In this document: positions 1-9,023 of the stretch, piece by piece
Position numbering within the stretch: the stretch's first letter is position 1
How the letters are laid out: every line of letters starts with the position of its first letter
Assembly (NCBI RefSeq): GCF_900187265.1
Contig: NZ_LT906450.1
Coordinates: 3,277,444 to 3,341,443 of the forward strand
Direction of reading: 5' to 3'
Source: Rhodococcus rhodochrous
GTDB lineage: Bacteria; Actinomycetota; Actinomycetes; Mycobacteriales; Mycobacteriaceae
DNA length: 64,000 bases
Made by a program: the position numbers and the translations under genes
The notes under the pieces: generated by a model
What the model saw: the letters and a program-made list of their open reading frames with translations, nothing else
What the model was told of the DNA's origin: nothing
Databases searched by the model: none

Positions 1-878
1 GGGAGGTCAGCGGCAACCCGCAGGGCAAGCCCGTGGTCTTCCTCCACGGCGGTCCGGGTGGCGGCACCGCGCCGCAGCACCGGCGCTTCTTCGATCCGGG
101 CGCCTACCGGATCGTGTTGTTCGACCAGCGTGGCTGCGGCCGGTCGCAGCCCCACGTGGCCGACGGCGCCGCTCTGTCGGTCAACACCACCGACCATCTG
201 GTCGCCGACATCGAGCGGCTGCGCACCTTCCTCGGTGTGGACCGGTGGATGGTCTTCGGCGGGTCGTGGGGCTCGACGCTCGCCCTCGCCTACGCCCAGC
301 GGCACCCCGAGCACGTCACCGAACTCGTCCTGCGCGGGATCTTCCTGCTGCGCCGCAGCGAGATCGACTGGTACTACAACGGCGGTGCCGGGCAGCTGTT
401 CCCCGAGGCGTGGGAGGGGTTCCGTGCTCCGCTCGACGCCGCCGAGCCGGGCGAGCATCCCGTGGACGTCTACCACCGCCTGCTGCACTCGGCCGATCCG
501 GACGTCGCCCTGGACGCGGCGATCGCATGGTCCACCTGGGAGGGCGCCACGAGCTCGCTGCTGCCGAACCCGGATCGTGTCGCGGAGACCGCCGAACCCC
601 GGTTCGCGTTGGCCTTCGCACGCATCGAGAACCACTACTTCCACCACCGCGGCTTCTTCGACGAGGGTGCACTCCTGCGCGACGCGCATCTGCTGCGCGA
701 CATCCCGGGCGTGATCGTGCAGGGCCGCTACGACGTGGTGTGCCCGGCGCGCAGCGCGCACGACCTGCACGAGGCGTGGCCGTCGTCCCGCCTGCACATC
801 GTCGACGACGCGGGCCATGCGGCGACCGAACCGGGAATCGTGCACCGGCTCGTCGAGGCCACCGACATGTTCCGCTGA
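1..878 (+). CDS. pip: Proline iminopeptidase, 5' end cut by window edge
   Basis: Alpha/beta-hydrolase of the proline iminopeptidase (peptidase S33) family, which removes N-terminal proline from peptides in the cytoplasm. The reading frame is already open at base 3, so the start codon lies before the window. Visible motifs are the oxyanion-hole HGGPGGG, the family signature DQRGCGRS, the nucleophile elbow GGSWGST and, near the C terminus, a catalytic Asp (GRYDVVCP) and His (DAGHAA). Only the extreme N terminus is missing compared with the usual length of about 310-320 residues. It converges on the CHAP gene, with 7 bases between the two stops. The family call is secure; the substrate is inferred from the family. 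Confidence 0.9.
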   Translation, partial: EVSGNPQGKPVVFLHGGPGGGTAPQHRRFFDPGAYRIVLFDQRGCGRSQPHVADGAALSVNTTDHLVADIERLRTFLGVDRWMVFGGSWGSTLALAYAQRHPEHVTELVLRGIFLLRRSEIDWYYNGGAGQLFPEAWEGFRAPLDAAEPGEHPVDVYHRLLHSADPDVALDAAIAWSTWEGATSSLLPNPDRVAETAEPRFALAFARIENHYFHHRGFFDEGALLRDAHLLRDIPGVIVQGRYDVVCPARSAHDLHEAWPSSRLHIVDDAGHAATEPGIVHRLVEATDMFR

Positions 879-885
879 CCCAGGA

Positions 886-1488
886 TCAGCCCGGCAGCCG
901 CCCGAAGCCGACCACCGCGTCGTCCCCGGTCACGTCGAGTTCGTGGACGCGGATCCGGCCCATCTCGTTGCCGCCGACGGTGATCGCCGAATCACCGTCG
1001 ACGGCGACGACGATGTTCGTGTGTTCGCGCTGACCGAGGCCGATCCTGTTGTGGTACAGCACCACATCGCCGACTTCCGGCCGGTATCCCGTGCCCGCCG
1101 GTTCGTAGCGGTCGACCTGCTCGTAGTACTCCTGGAGCGTGAACACGCCGGGGATCCGCCAGTGACCCGAATGCGGATTGGACAGCGGCACACCGGCTTC
1201 CCGCATGATCCAGCTGACGAAGTCGGCGCACCACGGTTCGCGGACACCCTCCGAGTAGAACGTGCCGGGATTCTGCGCCTCGTGCTGTTCCTCGAGCAGT
1301 TCGACGACCCGCACCTGCGCCGGCGACAACGCCGAGGTGTCGATCTCGGGGAATGGCGCACTGTCCCACGGGAACAGCCGGTTCGGCAGGATCCACCACA
1401 CGAGCACCGCGAGCACCGCACACAGCGCGAGCACGACGGCGAGGACGGCGGCGACCGGCCGTCGCCGCCGCATCACCTCACCGGTCAT
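886..1488 (-). CDS. Membrane-anchored CHAP-domain protein
   Basis: A protein of about 200 residues with a basic N terminus, one transmembrane or signal-anchor segment (residues about 10-34) and an extracytoplasmic CHAP-like domain. CHAP domains are cysteine amidases or endopeptidases that usually cut peptidoglycan. The putative catalytic Cys is in EPWCADFVSW (about residue 87) and the His in REHTNIVV, followed by a GN motif. The ATG at 1488 overlaps the stop of the upstream RNB gene by 11 bases, implying translational coupling; a second ATG at 1473 would give a protein five residues shorter. The longer open frame upstream was rejected because it runs inside the RNB gene. Wall hydrolysis is an inference from fold and topology. 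Confidence 0.75.
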   Translation of the reverse strand: MTGEVMRRRRPVAAVLAVVLALCAVLAVLVWWILPNRLFPWDSAPFPEIDTSALSPAQVRVVELLEEQHEAQNPGTFYSEGVREPWCADFVSWIMREAGVPLSNPHSGHWRIPGVFTLQEYYEQVDRYEPAGTGYRPEVGDVVLYHNRIGLGQREHTNIVVAVDGDSAITVGGNEMGRIRVHELDVTGDDAVVGFGRLPG

Positions 1489-2887
1489 GGTCGAAGCGGA
1501 TCTTGCGGGCCTGCGGGTCGGCGAGGGTGAGCCGCACCCGCACCGTGCTGCCCTCCTCGGGCGCCCCACCGCACGGGCCGATGACGGTCTCGGAAACGAC
1601 GAACACCTCCGCGTCGCGCCGCTCGGTCGCCTCCTTCAGGACAGTCGCCTCGAAGGTCTCCCCCACCCGCGGCGCGAGCACGACCGCCTCGGTCAGGTCG
1701 ATGCACGCCCGGTTCACCTTCCCGGCGAGAGAATCGGTCGACGACATGATCTTCGGCATCGCGGACAGTTCGGCGCGGACCGCCTCCGGGACGTCCCGGC
1801 CCGACGACACCGCGAGGCACACCTCGGTGGCGTACCGGTCGGACAACCGGCGCAGCGGCGCGGTGACGTGCGCGTAGGGCGCACCGATCGCGCCGTGCAG
1901 GATCGTCTCGGGCAGTTCACCGTCGAAGGCCGCGTAGGACGCACCGCGCAGCAGTGTCGGCGCTTCGCTCATCAATACGAGTGTCTTCGGGTCGTTGGCG
2001 TCGAACGAGGCGAGGAAGGCACCGACACCCAGCCCCGACGGCCACGGCACGTCGAGCGACCGCGCGGTGCGGCGCAGAGCATCGACCGCGGCGGGATCAG
2101 CGGGTGGGAGCGTGCGCAGCAGGCCGACCCGCGCGTCGATCATGATCTGCGCGGCGCACATCCCGGTGAGCAGCGAGATCTCGGAGTTCCACTCGTCGGC
2201 CTCGGTGCGCGGTTCGATCTGCAGCGTCCAGTCGTCGCCGTCCTGCACGACGTCCTGCGCGGGCAGGCGCAGTTCGATCGCTCCACGGGCGAGCGCTGCG
2301 GCCTCCCGCAACCGCCCGAAATCGGGCAACGCCTCGACGGACGGATGCAACCGGCCCGCGTCGGCGTCGCGTTGCACTCCGGCGTAGTGCATACGTGCGA
2401 CCGACCGGACGAGGGCACGACGCACGCTCACCGCGACGGGCTCGGCGCGGTGGTCGGTCTCGATGCGCCACAACACCGCCGGACGGACGGCGTCCGGCAG
2501 CAGGCTCGCGGTGCCCTCGGACAGCTCGCGCGGATGCAACGGCACCGAGCCGTCGGGCAGATAGAAGGTCTGCCCGCGGCGGTGCGTCTCGGCATCCAAC
2601 GCGCCACCCGGTTCGACGAGTGCGTACACGTCGGCGATCGCGTAGTGCAGCACGAAGCCGTCGTCGGTGCGTTCGAGATGCAGGGCCTGGTCGAGGTCCA
2701 TCGATCCGGGTGGGTCGATGGTCACGAGAGGAAGATCGGTGCGGTCCTCACGGACGTCCGCGTAGCGGTCGGTCGCGTGTCGCGCCTCGGCGAGGGCCTC
2801 CGGCGGGAACTCGTCGACGAGGTCGAACTCGGCGCGCACGTCGGCGAAGTCGATCGCCGGCGCGACGACAATCGGAGTGGTCACCAC
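1478..2887 (-). CDS. RNB-domain ribonuclease (RNase II/R family)
   Basis: A 469-residue 3'-5' exoribonuclease-type protein. The RNB active site is clear: TIDPPGSMDLDQA carries the metal-binding Asp residues (about D58, D64 and D66). The central catalytic barrel is followed by the conserved APLRRLSDR segment typical of RNB nucleases. It is shorter than RNase R or RNase II (650-800 residues): the N-terminal cold-shock domains are missing and the C-terminal S1-like domain looks rudimentary. This compact form is common in actinobacteria. The start is the first of two adjacent GTG codons. It lies upstream of, and overlaps, the CHAP gene. RNA turnover is inferred from the family. Confidence 0.88.
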   Translation of the reverse strand: MVTTPIVVAPAIDFADVRAEFDLVDEFPPEALAEARHATDRYADVREDRTDLPLVTIDPPGSMDLDQALHLERTDDGFVLHYAIADVYALVEPGGALDAETHRRGQTFYLPDGSVPLHPRELSEGTASLLPDAVRPAVLWRIETDHRAEPVAVSVRRALVRSVARMHYAGVQRDADAGRLHPSVEALPDFGRLREAAALARGAIELRLPAQDVVQDGDDWTLQIEPRTEADEWNSEISLLTGMCAAQIMIDARVGLLRTLPPADPAAVDALRRTARSLDVPWPSGLGVGAFLASFDANDPKTLVLMSEAPTLLRGASYAAFDGELPETILHGAIGAPYAHVTAPLRRLSDRYATEVCLAVSSGRDVPEAVRAELSAMPKIMSSTDSLAGKVNRACIDLTEAVVLAPRVGETFEATVLKEATERRDAEVFVVSETVIGPCGGAPEEGSTVRVRLTLADPQARKIRFDHDR

Positions 2888-2930
2888 GATGCTCGTGAAC
2901 TCCTGGCGGTCCGGGTGCTCGCCGTCGGAC

Positions 2931-3113
2931 TCAGCCGTTCTTCCAGTCGTCGTCGGCCGCGTCGGCCGCCTTGTTCCGTTCTGCCGCGATCTCCAGCGCC
3001 CGCTGAGCGGTCTCCTTGTCCGGATAGGGACCCATACGGTTGAGGGCGTGCGGATCCTTGCCCTGGGAGACCTTCCCGGTGCGCACGTCGTAGTACCAGC
3101 CGTCGTCGCTCAT
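2931..3113 (-). CDS. Small conserved hypothetical protein (SPOR-like)
   Basis: A 60-residue acidic protein with a WYYDVRTGKV motif, a GPYPDKETAQRAL segment and a charged C terminus ending in WKNG. The pattern of a short beta strand, then G-P-Y-x-D-K-x-T-A-x-x-A-L, resembles a minimal SPOR-like fold found in many small actinobacterial proteins. I do not know a function. There is no signal peptide or membrane segment. It ends 43 bases before the RNB gene on the same strand and could share a transcript with it. Confidence 0.7.
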   Translation of the reverse strand: MSDDGWYYDVRTGKVSQGKDPHALNRMGPYPDKETAQRALEIAAERNKAADAADDDWKNG

Positions 3114-3225
3114 GGTCTCAGTGTGCCCGAATCACGTCTGCCTGTACGGGCAACCCGTCGGTTGGCGTGGCGCGGTACTGTCGGGCCGCACGCATGTGCT
3201 CGACGTCCGAACGAAGGAGCAAGCA

Positions 3226-3318
3226 ATGTCCTACATCCTCTTCGACACGTTGCTGCCCTGGCTGGGTCCGGATGCGGCCTCGTACTGGGCGCACCTGCTG
3301 GTCATCGATCCGATCTGA
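3226..3318 (+). CDS. Possible 30-residue hydrophobic peptide
   Basis: A 30-codon ORF (ATG to TGA) in the gap between the SPOR-like gene and rnpB. It has a good ribosome binding site (AAGGAG, 7 bases before the ATG). The peptide starts MSYILFDTLLPWLG, is rich in Leu, Trp and Ile, and could lie along or in a membrane. A TACTGT hexamer at 3176-3181 could be a -10 element. I recognise no family. The ribosome binding site is the main reason to list it; chance is not excluded. Confidence 0.4.
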   Translation: MSYILFDTLLPWLGPDAASYWAHLLVIDPI

Positions 3319-3357
3319 CCCGGCCGGTAGCAACGCGGTGGGATCGGGAGACGCCGG

Positions 3358-3771
<414 letters not shown>

Positions 3772-3777
3772 TCGAAC

Positions 3778-3783
3778 AGACTA
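3778..3783 (-). promoter_or_regulatory. Candidate -10 element of rnpB
   Basis: TAGTCT on the minus strand, six bases before the predicted 5' end of RNase P RNA. It matches the actinobacterial -10 consensus TANNNT. No convincing -35 was found. Confidence 0.5.
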
Positions 3784-3809
3784 TCCCGCGGCGTATCGGC
3801 GCCGCCAAC

Positions 3810-3815
3810 TACGGT
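3810..3815 (+). promoter_or_regulatory. Candidate -10 of leaderless DUF1697 gene
   Basis: TACGGT ends six bases before the ATG at 3822, and no Shine-Dalgarno sequence is present. This spacing places the transcription start on the start codon. Confidence 0.5.
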
Positions 3816-3821
3816 GCACTC

Positions 3822-4343
3822 ATGACGCGACTCGTGGCCCTGCTCCGCGGAATCAACGTCGGCGGCATCCGCATCCGGATGGCCGATCTGAAGGAGGTCT
3901 TCGTCGGCCTCGGCTTCGAGAACATCCGCACCGTACTCGCATCCGGCAACGTGCTCTTCGACTCCGAGGACGATCCCGCCGCCGCCAAGGCCCGGATCGA
4001 GGCCGCGCTCACCGAGCGGTTCGGTTACGAGGCCTACACCTTCGTCGTCGAGCAGTCGTATCTCGCGCGGGTCGTCGAGGCGTATCCCTTCGACGACGCA
4101 CGCACCGACCGGCATTCGTACGTCGTGTTCGTCTCCGATCCCGCGGTACTCGCACCGCTGGCCGCCCTGGCGGACGATCTCGATCCGGACCTCGAATGCA
4201 TCCAGGTGGGAGAGGGCGTCCTCTACTGGCAGGTCGTGAAAGGAGCGACGCTCGACAGTGCCGTCGGGAAGCAGTCGGGTTCGGCCCGGAACAAGGCGAC
4301 GACGACCGTCCGGAACCTCAACACGCTGCGGCGACTGATCTGA
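3822..4343 (+). CDS. DUF1697 family protein
   Basis: A 173-residue protein of the DUF1697 family, marked by the N-terminal LLRGINVGG motif and the segment FENIRTVLASGNVLF, with a C-terminal KATTTVRNLNTL. Family members are small cytoplasmic alpha+beta proteins of unknown function. The ATG at 3822 was chosen because the family motif begins five residues later. There is no Shine-Dalgarno sequence, but a TACGGT box six bases upstream suggests a leaderless mRNA. It runs divergently from rnpB, and the two promoters are about 40 bases apart. Confidence 0.88.
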   Translation: MTRLVALLRGINVGGIRIRMADLKEVFVGLGFENIRTVLASGNVLFDSEDDPAAAKARIEAALTERFGYEAYTFVVEQSYLARVVEAYPFDDARTDRHSYVVFVSDPAVLAPLAALADDLDPDLECIQVGEGVLYWQVVKGATLDSAVGKQSGSARNKATTTVRNLNTLRRLI

Positions 4344-4451
4344 CGGGGAGGGTCGACGGCCCCGCCGATCCGCCGGGAGGATCCGTTGCGCCTGCCTACA
4401 ACCTGCAGGTAGCCTCCCTCCTCGGCATTCGTCCCGCCCGGAAGGTCCAGG

Positions 4452-5696
4452 ATGCGCAGAAGCACCGGAATGTTCGCCTCGATTGCGGCGGTCGTGTTCC
4501 TCGCAGTCACACCGGCGGTCGCGAACGCCGAGTCGGACACCGACTTCTACACGCCCCCGCCGGCATTCGAGACGGCGCCGCTCGGCGACGTCCTGCGTAC
4601 CGCGCCGTCGGTCGCCGCCGTCATCCCGAACACCCCGGCCGCCCTCGACGCGACCGTCACCCGGGTGATGTACCGCAGCACGAACGCCACCGGAGGGCCG
4701 GTCGCCACCGTCGGCACCGTGCTCGTCCCGTCACAACCGTGGACCGGCCCCGGCCCCCGGCCCACCATCGTGCTCGGTCCGGGCACGCAGGGCATGGGCG
4801 ACCAGTGCGCACCGTCGAAGCTCATGACCTTCGGCCAGGAGTACGAGTACATCCACATCGGTCCGATGCTCGCGGCCGGCTACGCCGTCGCGGTCACCGA
4901 TTACGAAGGACTCGGCACTCCCGGCGTGCACCCCTATCTCAACCGCGAGTCGCAGGGACGGGCGATGCTCGACCTCGCGCGCGCCACCCGTTCGCTCGGC
5001 GATCTCGGTCTCGACCCCGACGGCCCGATCGCGTTCTGGGGATATTCGCAGGGCGGCATGGCATCCGCATCGGCCGCCGAACTCGCCGCGACGTACGCCC
5101 CCGAACTGTCGGTGGTCGGCGCCGTGGCCGGTTCACCGCCCGCCGACCTGGGCGACCTCGCCGTGGCCGGCGACGGATCCCTGCTCTCCGGCGGGATCGG
5201 CTGGGTCGTCGACGGTTTCATCTCGGCGTATCCCGAGTACGCCCCGTCGCTGCTGGCGGCATTCAATCCCGCCGGACTCGACATCCTGCGTCGCGCCGAG
5301 ACGGCCTGCGTCTTCGATGCGTTCACCCTGAATCCGTTCGGGCAGACCTCGTCGTACACGATCGACGGACGGCCCATCGCCGAGCACCTCGGCGACGAGC
5401 CGTGGGCGTCGCTGGTCGCCGAGCAGCAACTCGGCAACCGCGCCCCGGCAATGCCGGTCTTCGTGGCGCAGAGCACGGGCGACGACTTCGTGCTCGTCCA
5501 AGGGGTCGACACCATGGTCGACAAGTGGTGCTCGGCCGGCGCCGACGTCACCTACCGCCGCTACGACGTCGGACCCGTTCTGACGAAGACCGGGACGGGC
5601 CATCTGATCGGCATGTTCCCGGCCGTCGTCGAAGGCCTCGACTGGCTCGATCAGCGGTTCTCCGGCCGGGAATCCCGGTCCGGCTGCACGGCCTGA
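4452..5696 (+). CDS. Secreted lipase (LIP family alpha/beta hydrolase)
   Basis: A 414-residue exported hydrolase resembling the secretory lipases of actinobacteria. The signal peptide is clear (residues 1 to about 26, cleavage after AVANA). The mature part has the nucleophile elbow GYSQGG, a probable acid residue in the FVAQSTGDDFV segment and a C-terminal His in TGTGHLIG. Two Cys pairs (CAPSK/CVF and later CS/C-terminal C) may form disulfides outside the cell. It likely cleaves ester lipids such as triacylglycerol. The substrate is inferred. A short palindrome, ACCTGCAGGT, sits about 45 bases upstream. A strong terminator follows the gene. Confidence 0.87.
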   Translation: MRRSTGMFASIAAVVFLAVTPAVANAESDTDFYTPPPAFETAPLGDVLRTAPSVAAVIPNTPAALDATVTRVMYRSTNATGGPVATVGTVLVPSQPWTGPGPRPTIVLGPGTQGMGDQCAPSKLMTFGQEYEYIHIGPMLAAGYAVAVTDYEGLGTPGVHPYLNRESQGRAMLDLARATRSLGDLGLDPDGPIAFWGYSQGGMASASAAELAATYAPELSVVGAVAGSPPADLGDLAVAGDGSLLSGGIGWVVDGFISAYPEYAPSLLAAFNPAGLDILRRAETACVFDAFTLNPFGQTSSYTIDGRPIAEHLGDEPWASLVAEQQLGNRAPAMPVFVAQSTGDDFVLVQGVDTMVDKWCSAGADVTYRRYDVGPVLTKTGTGHLIGMFPAVVEGLDWLDQRFSGRESRSGCTA

Positions 5697-5763
5697 CCTC
5701 CCGCCGGAAGAATTTCTCGGAGACCGTGTAACACCCTCGGTCGGCCGACAGATAGACCTGATG

Positions 5764-5810
5764 AGTGGCCGCGCAGGCAACCCCCCGACATGTCTGCGCG
5801 GCCACTTTTC
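5764..5810 (+). terminator. Rho-independent terminator
   Basis: A perfect 13-bp stem, AGTGGCCGCGCAG paired with CTGCGCGGCCACT, with a 17-base loop and a following TTTTCGTTT tract. It lies between the convergent lipase and RNase H genes; the T-tract fits the plus-strand lipase transcript. Confidence 0.85.
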
Positions 5811-5830
5811 GTTTCGCGACCGCTACGGGT

Positions 5831-6991
5831 TCACAGGTGCGAGGTGTCGTTGACGAGCCGCACCGACGAACCGCCGTCCGCGTAGAACTCGGCGATGCTG
5901 AGCGACGCGAGATCCAGGTGCAGGCGGTACAGCAGCGACGGGCCCGACTCGAGCGCCATCTGCAGGAACGTCTTGATGGGCGTGACGTGCGAGACGACCA
6001 GCACGGTCGAGCCGGCGTAGTCGGTCAGCAGGTCGTCGCGCACCGAGGCGATCCGCTTGGCGACCTCGTCGAAGCTCTCGCCGTTCGGGGGTCGCACGGA
6101 GGTGTCGCCGAGCCAGCGGCGGTGCAGTTCGGGATCGCGGCGCGCGGCCTCGGCGAAGGTGAGGCCCTCCCAGTCGCCGAAATCCGTCTCGATCAGCCCG
6201 TCGTGCACCGTTACCGGGAGATCGAGGGCGTCGGCGGCCGCAGCGGCCGTCTCCCGCGCTCGCCCCAGCGGTGACGACAGCACGGCGGTGATCCCGCCGC
6301 GGGCACCGAGTCGCCGGGCCGCGGCGACCGCCTGGTCGCGACCGAGTTCGGTCAGCTCCGGGTTGCCCCGTCCCGAGTAGCGACGCTCGACCGACAGCGA
6401 GGTCTGCCCGTGACGCAGCAGCAGCAGACGGGTCGGTGACCCGACCGCACCGGTCCAGCCGGGTGAAGCCGGCACTGCCGGATCGGGCACAGGCACGGCC
6501 GGCGGGGTGGTGACGTTCTCGGTCCCCGCACTCGACGGCGCCACGGGACGCGTCACAGTGTCGGACGCGACGTCCAGCAGTGCTTCGGCGGCCGCGTCCA
6601 TCGCGGCGTTGGCCAACCGATCGGCGTAGGCGTTCTCGGCACGCGGGATCCACGTGTAGTCGACGCTGCGGAACCTGCCGGCCAGCTCACGCGCCTGCGC
6701 GGCCAGCGGGATCATGTCGGCATGCTTGACCTGCCACCGGCCGCTCATCTGCTCGACGACGAGCTTGGAATCCATGCGGACGTGCACCTCGTCGGCGCCG
6801 AGTTCGGCAGCGGCCGTGAGACCGGCGATCAGGCCCTTGTACTCGGCGACGTTGTTCGTCGCGCGCCCGATGCTCGCCTGACGCTCGGCGAGTACGGTCC
6901 GATGGTCGGCATCGAAGACCACGGCACCGTAACCGGCCGGTCCGGGATTCCCGCGAGAACCACCGTCCGCTTCGACGACGACCGTCGTCAC
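5831..6991 (-). CDS. Bifunctional RNase H type I / acid phosphatase
   Basis: A 386-residue fusion like Rv2228c of M. tuberculosis. The N-terminal RNase HI domain (about 1-135) degrades RNA in RNA-DNA hybrids. Its D-E-D-D residues are visible in EADGGSRGNPGP, NVAEYKGLI, RMDSKLV and ADRLANAAMD. A Pro/Ala/Val-rich linker (about 140-180) leads to a histidine phosphatase domain (about 190-386) with LLLRHGQT, the RYSGRG motif and a second His in VVSHVTPI. In M. tuberculosis this second domain acts as an acid phosphatase, and CobC-like activity has been proposed. The GTG start overlaps the stop of the zinc-ribbon gene by four bases, which implies coupling. Confidence 0.92.
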   Translation of the reverse strand: MTTVVVEADGGSRGNPGPAGYGAVVFDADHRTVLAERQASIGRATNNVAEYKGLIAGLTAAAELGADEVHVRMDSKLVVEQMSGRWQVKHADMIPLAAQARELAGRFRSVDYTWIPRAENAYADRLANAAMDAAAEALLDVASDTVTRPVAPSSAGTENVTTPPAVPVPDPAVPASPGWTGAVGSPTRLLLLRHGQTSLSVERRYSGRGNPELTELGRDQAVAAARRLGARGGITAVLSSPLGRARETAAAAADALDLPVTVHDGLIETDFGDWEGLTFAEAARRDPELHRRWLGDTSVRPPNGESFDEVAKRIASVRDDLLTDYAGSTVLVVSHVTPIKTFLQMALESGPSLLYRLHLDLASLSIAEFYADGGSSVRLVNDTSHL

Positions 6992-7725
6992 AGCCCGGAT
7001 TCCTTGGTGCGGACCAGGATCGCGTCGCACTCCGGGCACCGGACGAGCAGATCGGCGGGTGCGGCGGCGATCCGGGCGATCACACCGCGGTCGAGCTCGA
7101 TACGGCACGCGCCGCAGCGGCGGGCCTGCAGCAGGGCTGCGCCGATGCCGGACTTCTCACGCTGCTTCTCGTAGAGCGTCACCAGTTCCGCAGGGAAGAC
7201 GGCGAGCAGTGCCTCGCGGTCGCTGTGGCACCGCTGCTCGGCCACCTCGATGTCGGCGATCGCCTCGTCGCGAGCGCGGACGGCGTCCCCGATCTGGTCA
7301 TCGACCTGCGAGACCTGCGCACCGGCGTGGTCGTGGTCGGCCTTCGACGCCTCGCGCCGCTCCATGACCTCGAGCAGGTCGTCCTCGAGTGCCGCCTGGC
7401 GACGCTCGAGGCTGGTGAGCTCGTGCTGCAGTTCGGTGAGCTGCTTCGATCCCACCGAACCGCTCTGGAGCATCGACCGGTCGCGGTCGGCACGCATGCG
7501 CACGGCCTCGATCTCGCCCTCGAGCTTCCGGATGTCCCGGTCGAGGTCGTCGAGGATGATCTCGACGGCCACCGCGGCGTCCTTGCGCGCGTTGCGCTCG
7601 GTCTGCAGGCGGTCCACCTCCTGCTGTTCGGGCAGTGTCCGACGGCGATGCGCGAGGCGGTTCAGCTCTGCGTCCACGGCGGCGAGGGACAGCAGCTTGG
7701 CCTGCACGGTGGGTTCGACGTTCAC
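6988..7725 (-). CDS. Coiled-coil protein with C4 zinc ribbon
   Basis: A 245-residue protein similar to Rv2229c. Residues about 10-190 form a long charged coiled coil (repeated Leu/Glu/Arg heptads with LEGEIEAVRMRADRDR and LTSLERRQAALEDD). A C-terminal zinc ribbon has two CxxC pairs, RRCGACRIEL and VRCPECDAIL. Family members (DUF164 / zf-RING_7, HP0958-like) bind nucleic acid or act as scaffolds, but the actinobacterial function is not settled. The GTG at 7725 was chosen for a GGA-type ribosome binding site ten bases upstream; a longer in-frame start at 7779 lacks one. It sits between the NIF3 and RNase H genes, an order kept in mycobacteria. Confidence 0.88.
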   Translation of the reverse strand: MNVEPTVQAKLLSLAAVDAELNRLAHRRRTLPEQQEVDRLQTERNARKDAAVAVEIILDDLDRDIRKLEGEIEAVRMRADRDRSMLQSGSVGSKQLTELQHELTSLERRQAALEDDLLEVMERREASKADHDHAGAQVSQVDDQIGDAVRARDEAIADIEVAEQRCHSDREALLAVFPAELVTLYEKQREKSGIGAALLQARRCGACRIELDRGVIARIAAAPADLLVRCPECDAILVRTKESGL

Positions 7726-7799
7726 TCGGGTGGTTCCTGCTTTCGGTGGTGTGTCGGTGGGCCGGGATCCGGCGGCCACGCGGGACGTGTCGTAGCTGA

Positions 7800-8948
7800 T
7801 TACCGTACCGCGCCCGCCGCGGTCGTCCAGGGATCGGTACGCAACTCACTGACCCGCGCCTGCCAGCCGTCCCGGTCGGCGAACGCCGCATCGAGGACGT
7901 CGCGGGCCTGCGCGCACCACGGGTACTCGCTCGCCCAGTGTGCAACGTCCACCAGCGCGGGGCCTCCGGCGCGCAGATGCTCGTCGGCGGGATGGTGCCG
8001 CAGGTCGGCGGTGACGTAGACGTCGACCCCCTGCGCGGTGGCGAGCCCGAGGAAGGAATCGCCGGATCCGCCGCACACCGCCACCGTGCGCACCGGCCGG
8101 TCGGGGTCGCCCGCACCGCGCACGCCCCATTCGGTGGCCGGCAGCGCGGCGGCGACGTCGGCGGTGAATTCGCGCAGCGTGCGGGTCTGTGGCAGCTCCC
8201 CCACCCGGCCCAGGCCGCGATCGCTCGGCAGGTCGGCGAGCTCGATGATGTCGAAGGCCGGTTCCTCGTAGGGGTGTGCATCGCGCAGCGCGGCGAGCAC
8301 CGCCGCACGGGATCGGCGCGGGGCGATGACCTCGATCCGGTCCTCGGGGACGCGTTCGAGGTCGCCGACCGAGCCGATGGCCGGGTCAGCTCCGTCGACC
8401 GGGCGGAACTGGCCGGTTCCCGAGGTGGACCAGCAGCATTCGCGGTAGTTGCCGAGGGCGCCCGCGCCCGCCGCGAACAGTCCCGCGCGCACCGCGTCGG
8501 CGGCGTCGGACGGCACCATGACGACCCACTTGTCGGTCGCGGGTTCGGGCTTGGCCTCGAGCGGTCGCAGCCCGGTCAGGCCCAGCGCCCCGGCGAGCGC
8601 GTCCGAGACGCCGGGGTTCGCGCGGTCGGCGTTGGTGTGCGCGGTGAACAGGGCGCAGCCGCCGCGGATGAGGCGGTGGATCAGCGCGCCCTTGGGGGTG
8701 TGCGCGCCCACGGTATCGACTCCGCGCAGCAGCAACGGGTGGTGCACGAGCAGCAGTTGCGCACCCCATTCGAGCGCCTCGTCGACGACGGCCGCGGTCG
8801 CGTCGACGGCGAGCAGCACCTTGTGCACCGGCTCGTCGGGGTCGCCGGCGACGAGTCCCACCGAGTCCCAGCCCTCCGCCAGCGACGGCGGGTAGGCCGT
8901 CTCCAGAACGTCGATCACCTCACGCAGCGTCGCCGCCGTCACGTCCAC
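7800..8948 (-). CDS. NIF3-like dinuclear metal-centre protein
   Basis: A 382-residue member of the NIF3/YbgI family (Rv2230c-like). These proteins form hexameric toroids with a two-metal site. Metal ligands are visible in [16 protein letters not shown] and, near the C terminus, [10 protein letters not shown] central insert (about 130-270, containing [14 protein letters not shown]) is the CutA-like domain found in longer family members. The function is unproven; GTP cyclohydrolase-like and hydrolase roles have been proposed. It starts at a GTG and is divergent from the ptkA-like gene, so a shared promoter region lies at 8949-9023. Confidence 0.9.
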   Translation of the reverse strand: MDVTAATLREVIDVLETAYPPSLAEGWDSVGLVAGDPDEPVHKVLLAVDATAAVVDEALEWGAQLLLVHHPLLLRGVDTVGAHTPKGALIHRLIRGGCALFTAHTNADRANPGVSDALAGALGLTGLRPLEAKPEPATDKWVVMVPSDAADAVRAGLFAAGAGALGNYRECCWSTSGTGQFRPVDGADPAIGSVGDLERVPEDRIEVIAPRRSRAAVLAALRDAHPYEEPAFDIIELADLPSDRGLGRVGELPQTRTLREFTADVAAALPATEWGVRGAGDPDRPVRTVAVCGGSGDSFLGLATAQGVDVYVTADLRHHPADEHLRAGGPALVDVAHWASEYPWCAQARDVLDAAFADRDGWQARVSELRTDPWTTAAGAVR

Positions 8949-9023
8949 CTCCAGCTGATCCGCTCTCTCCTACGCGCACGACCCTACGCGGCAGAAGACC
9001 GGACGAACGGGGAGAATGGCCCG

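Noticed and set aside
1262-3043. A 593-codon plus-strand frame over the RNB gene
   Set aside because: The minus strand carries intact RNB motifs; the plus-strand translation is compositionally a GC shadow.
4396-4412. ACCTGCAGGT palindrome with CTAC/GTAG flanks upstream of the lipase as an operator
   Set aside because: The perfect core is only ten bases and the flanks are asymmetric, so it is too weak to list as a regulatory site.
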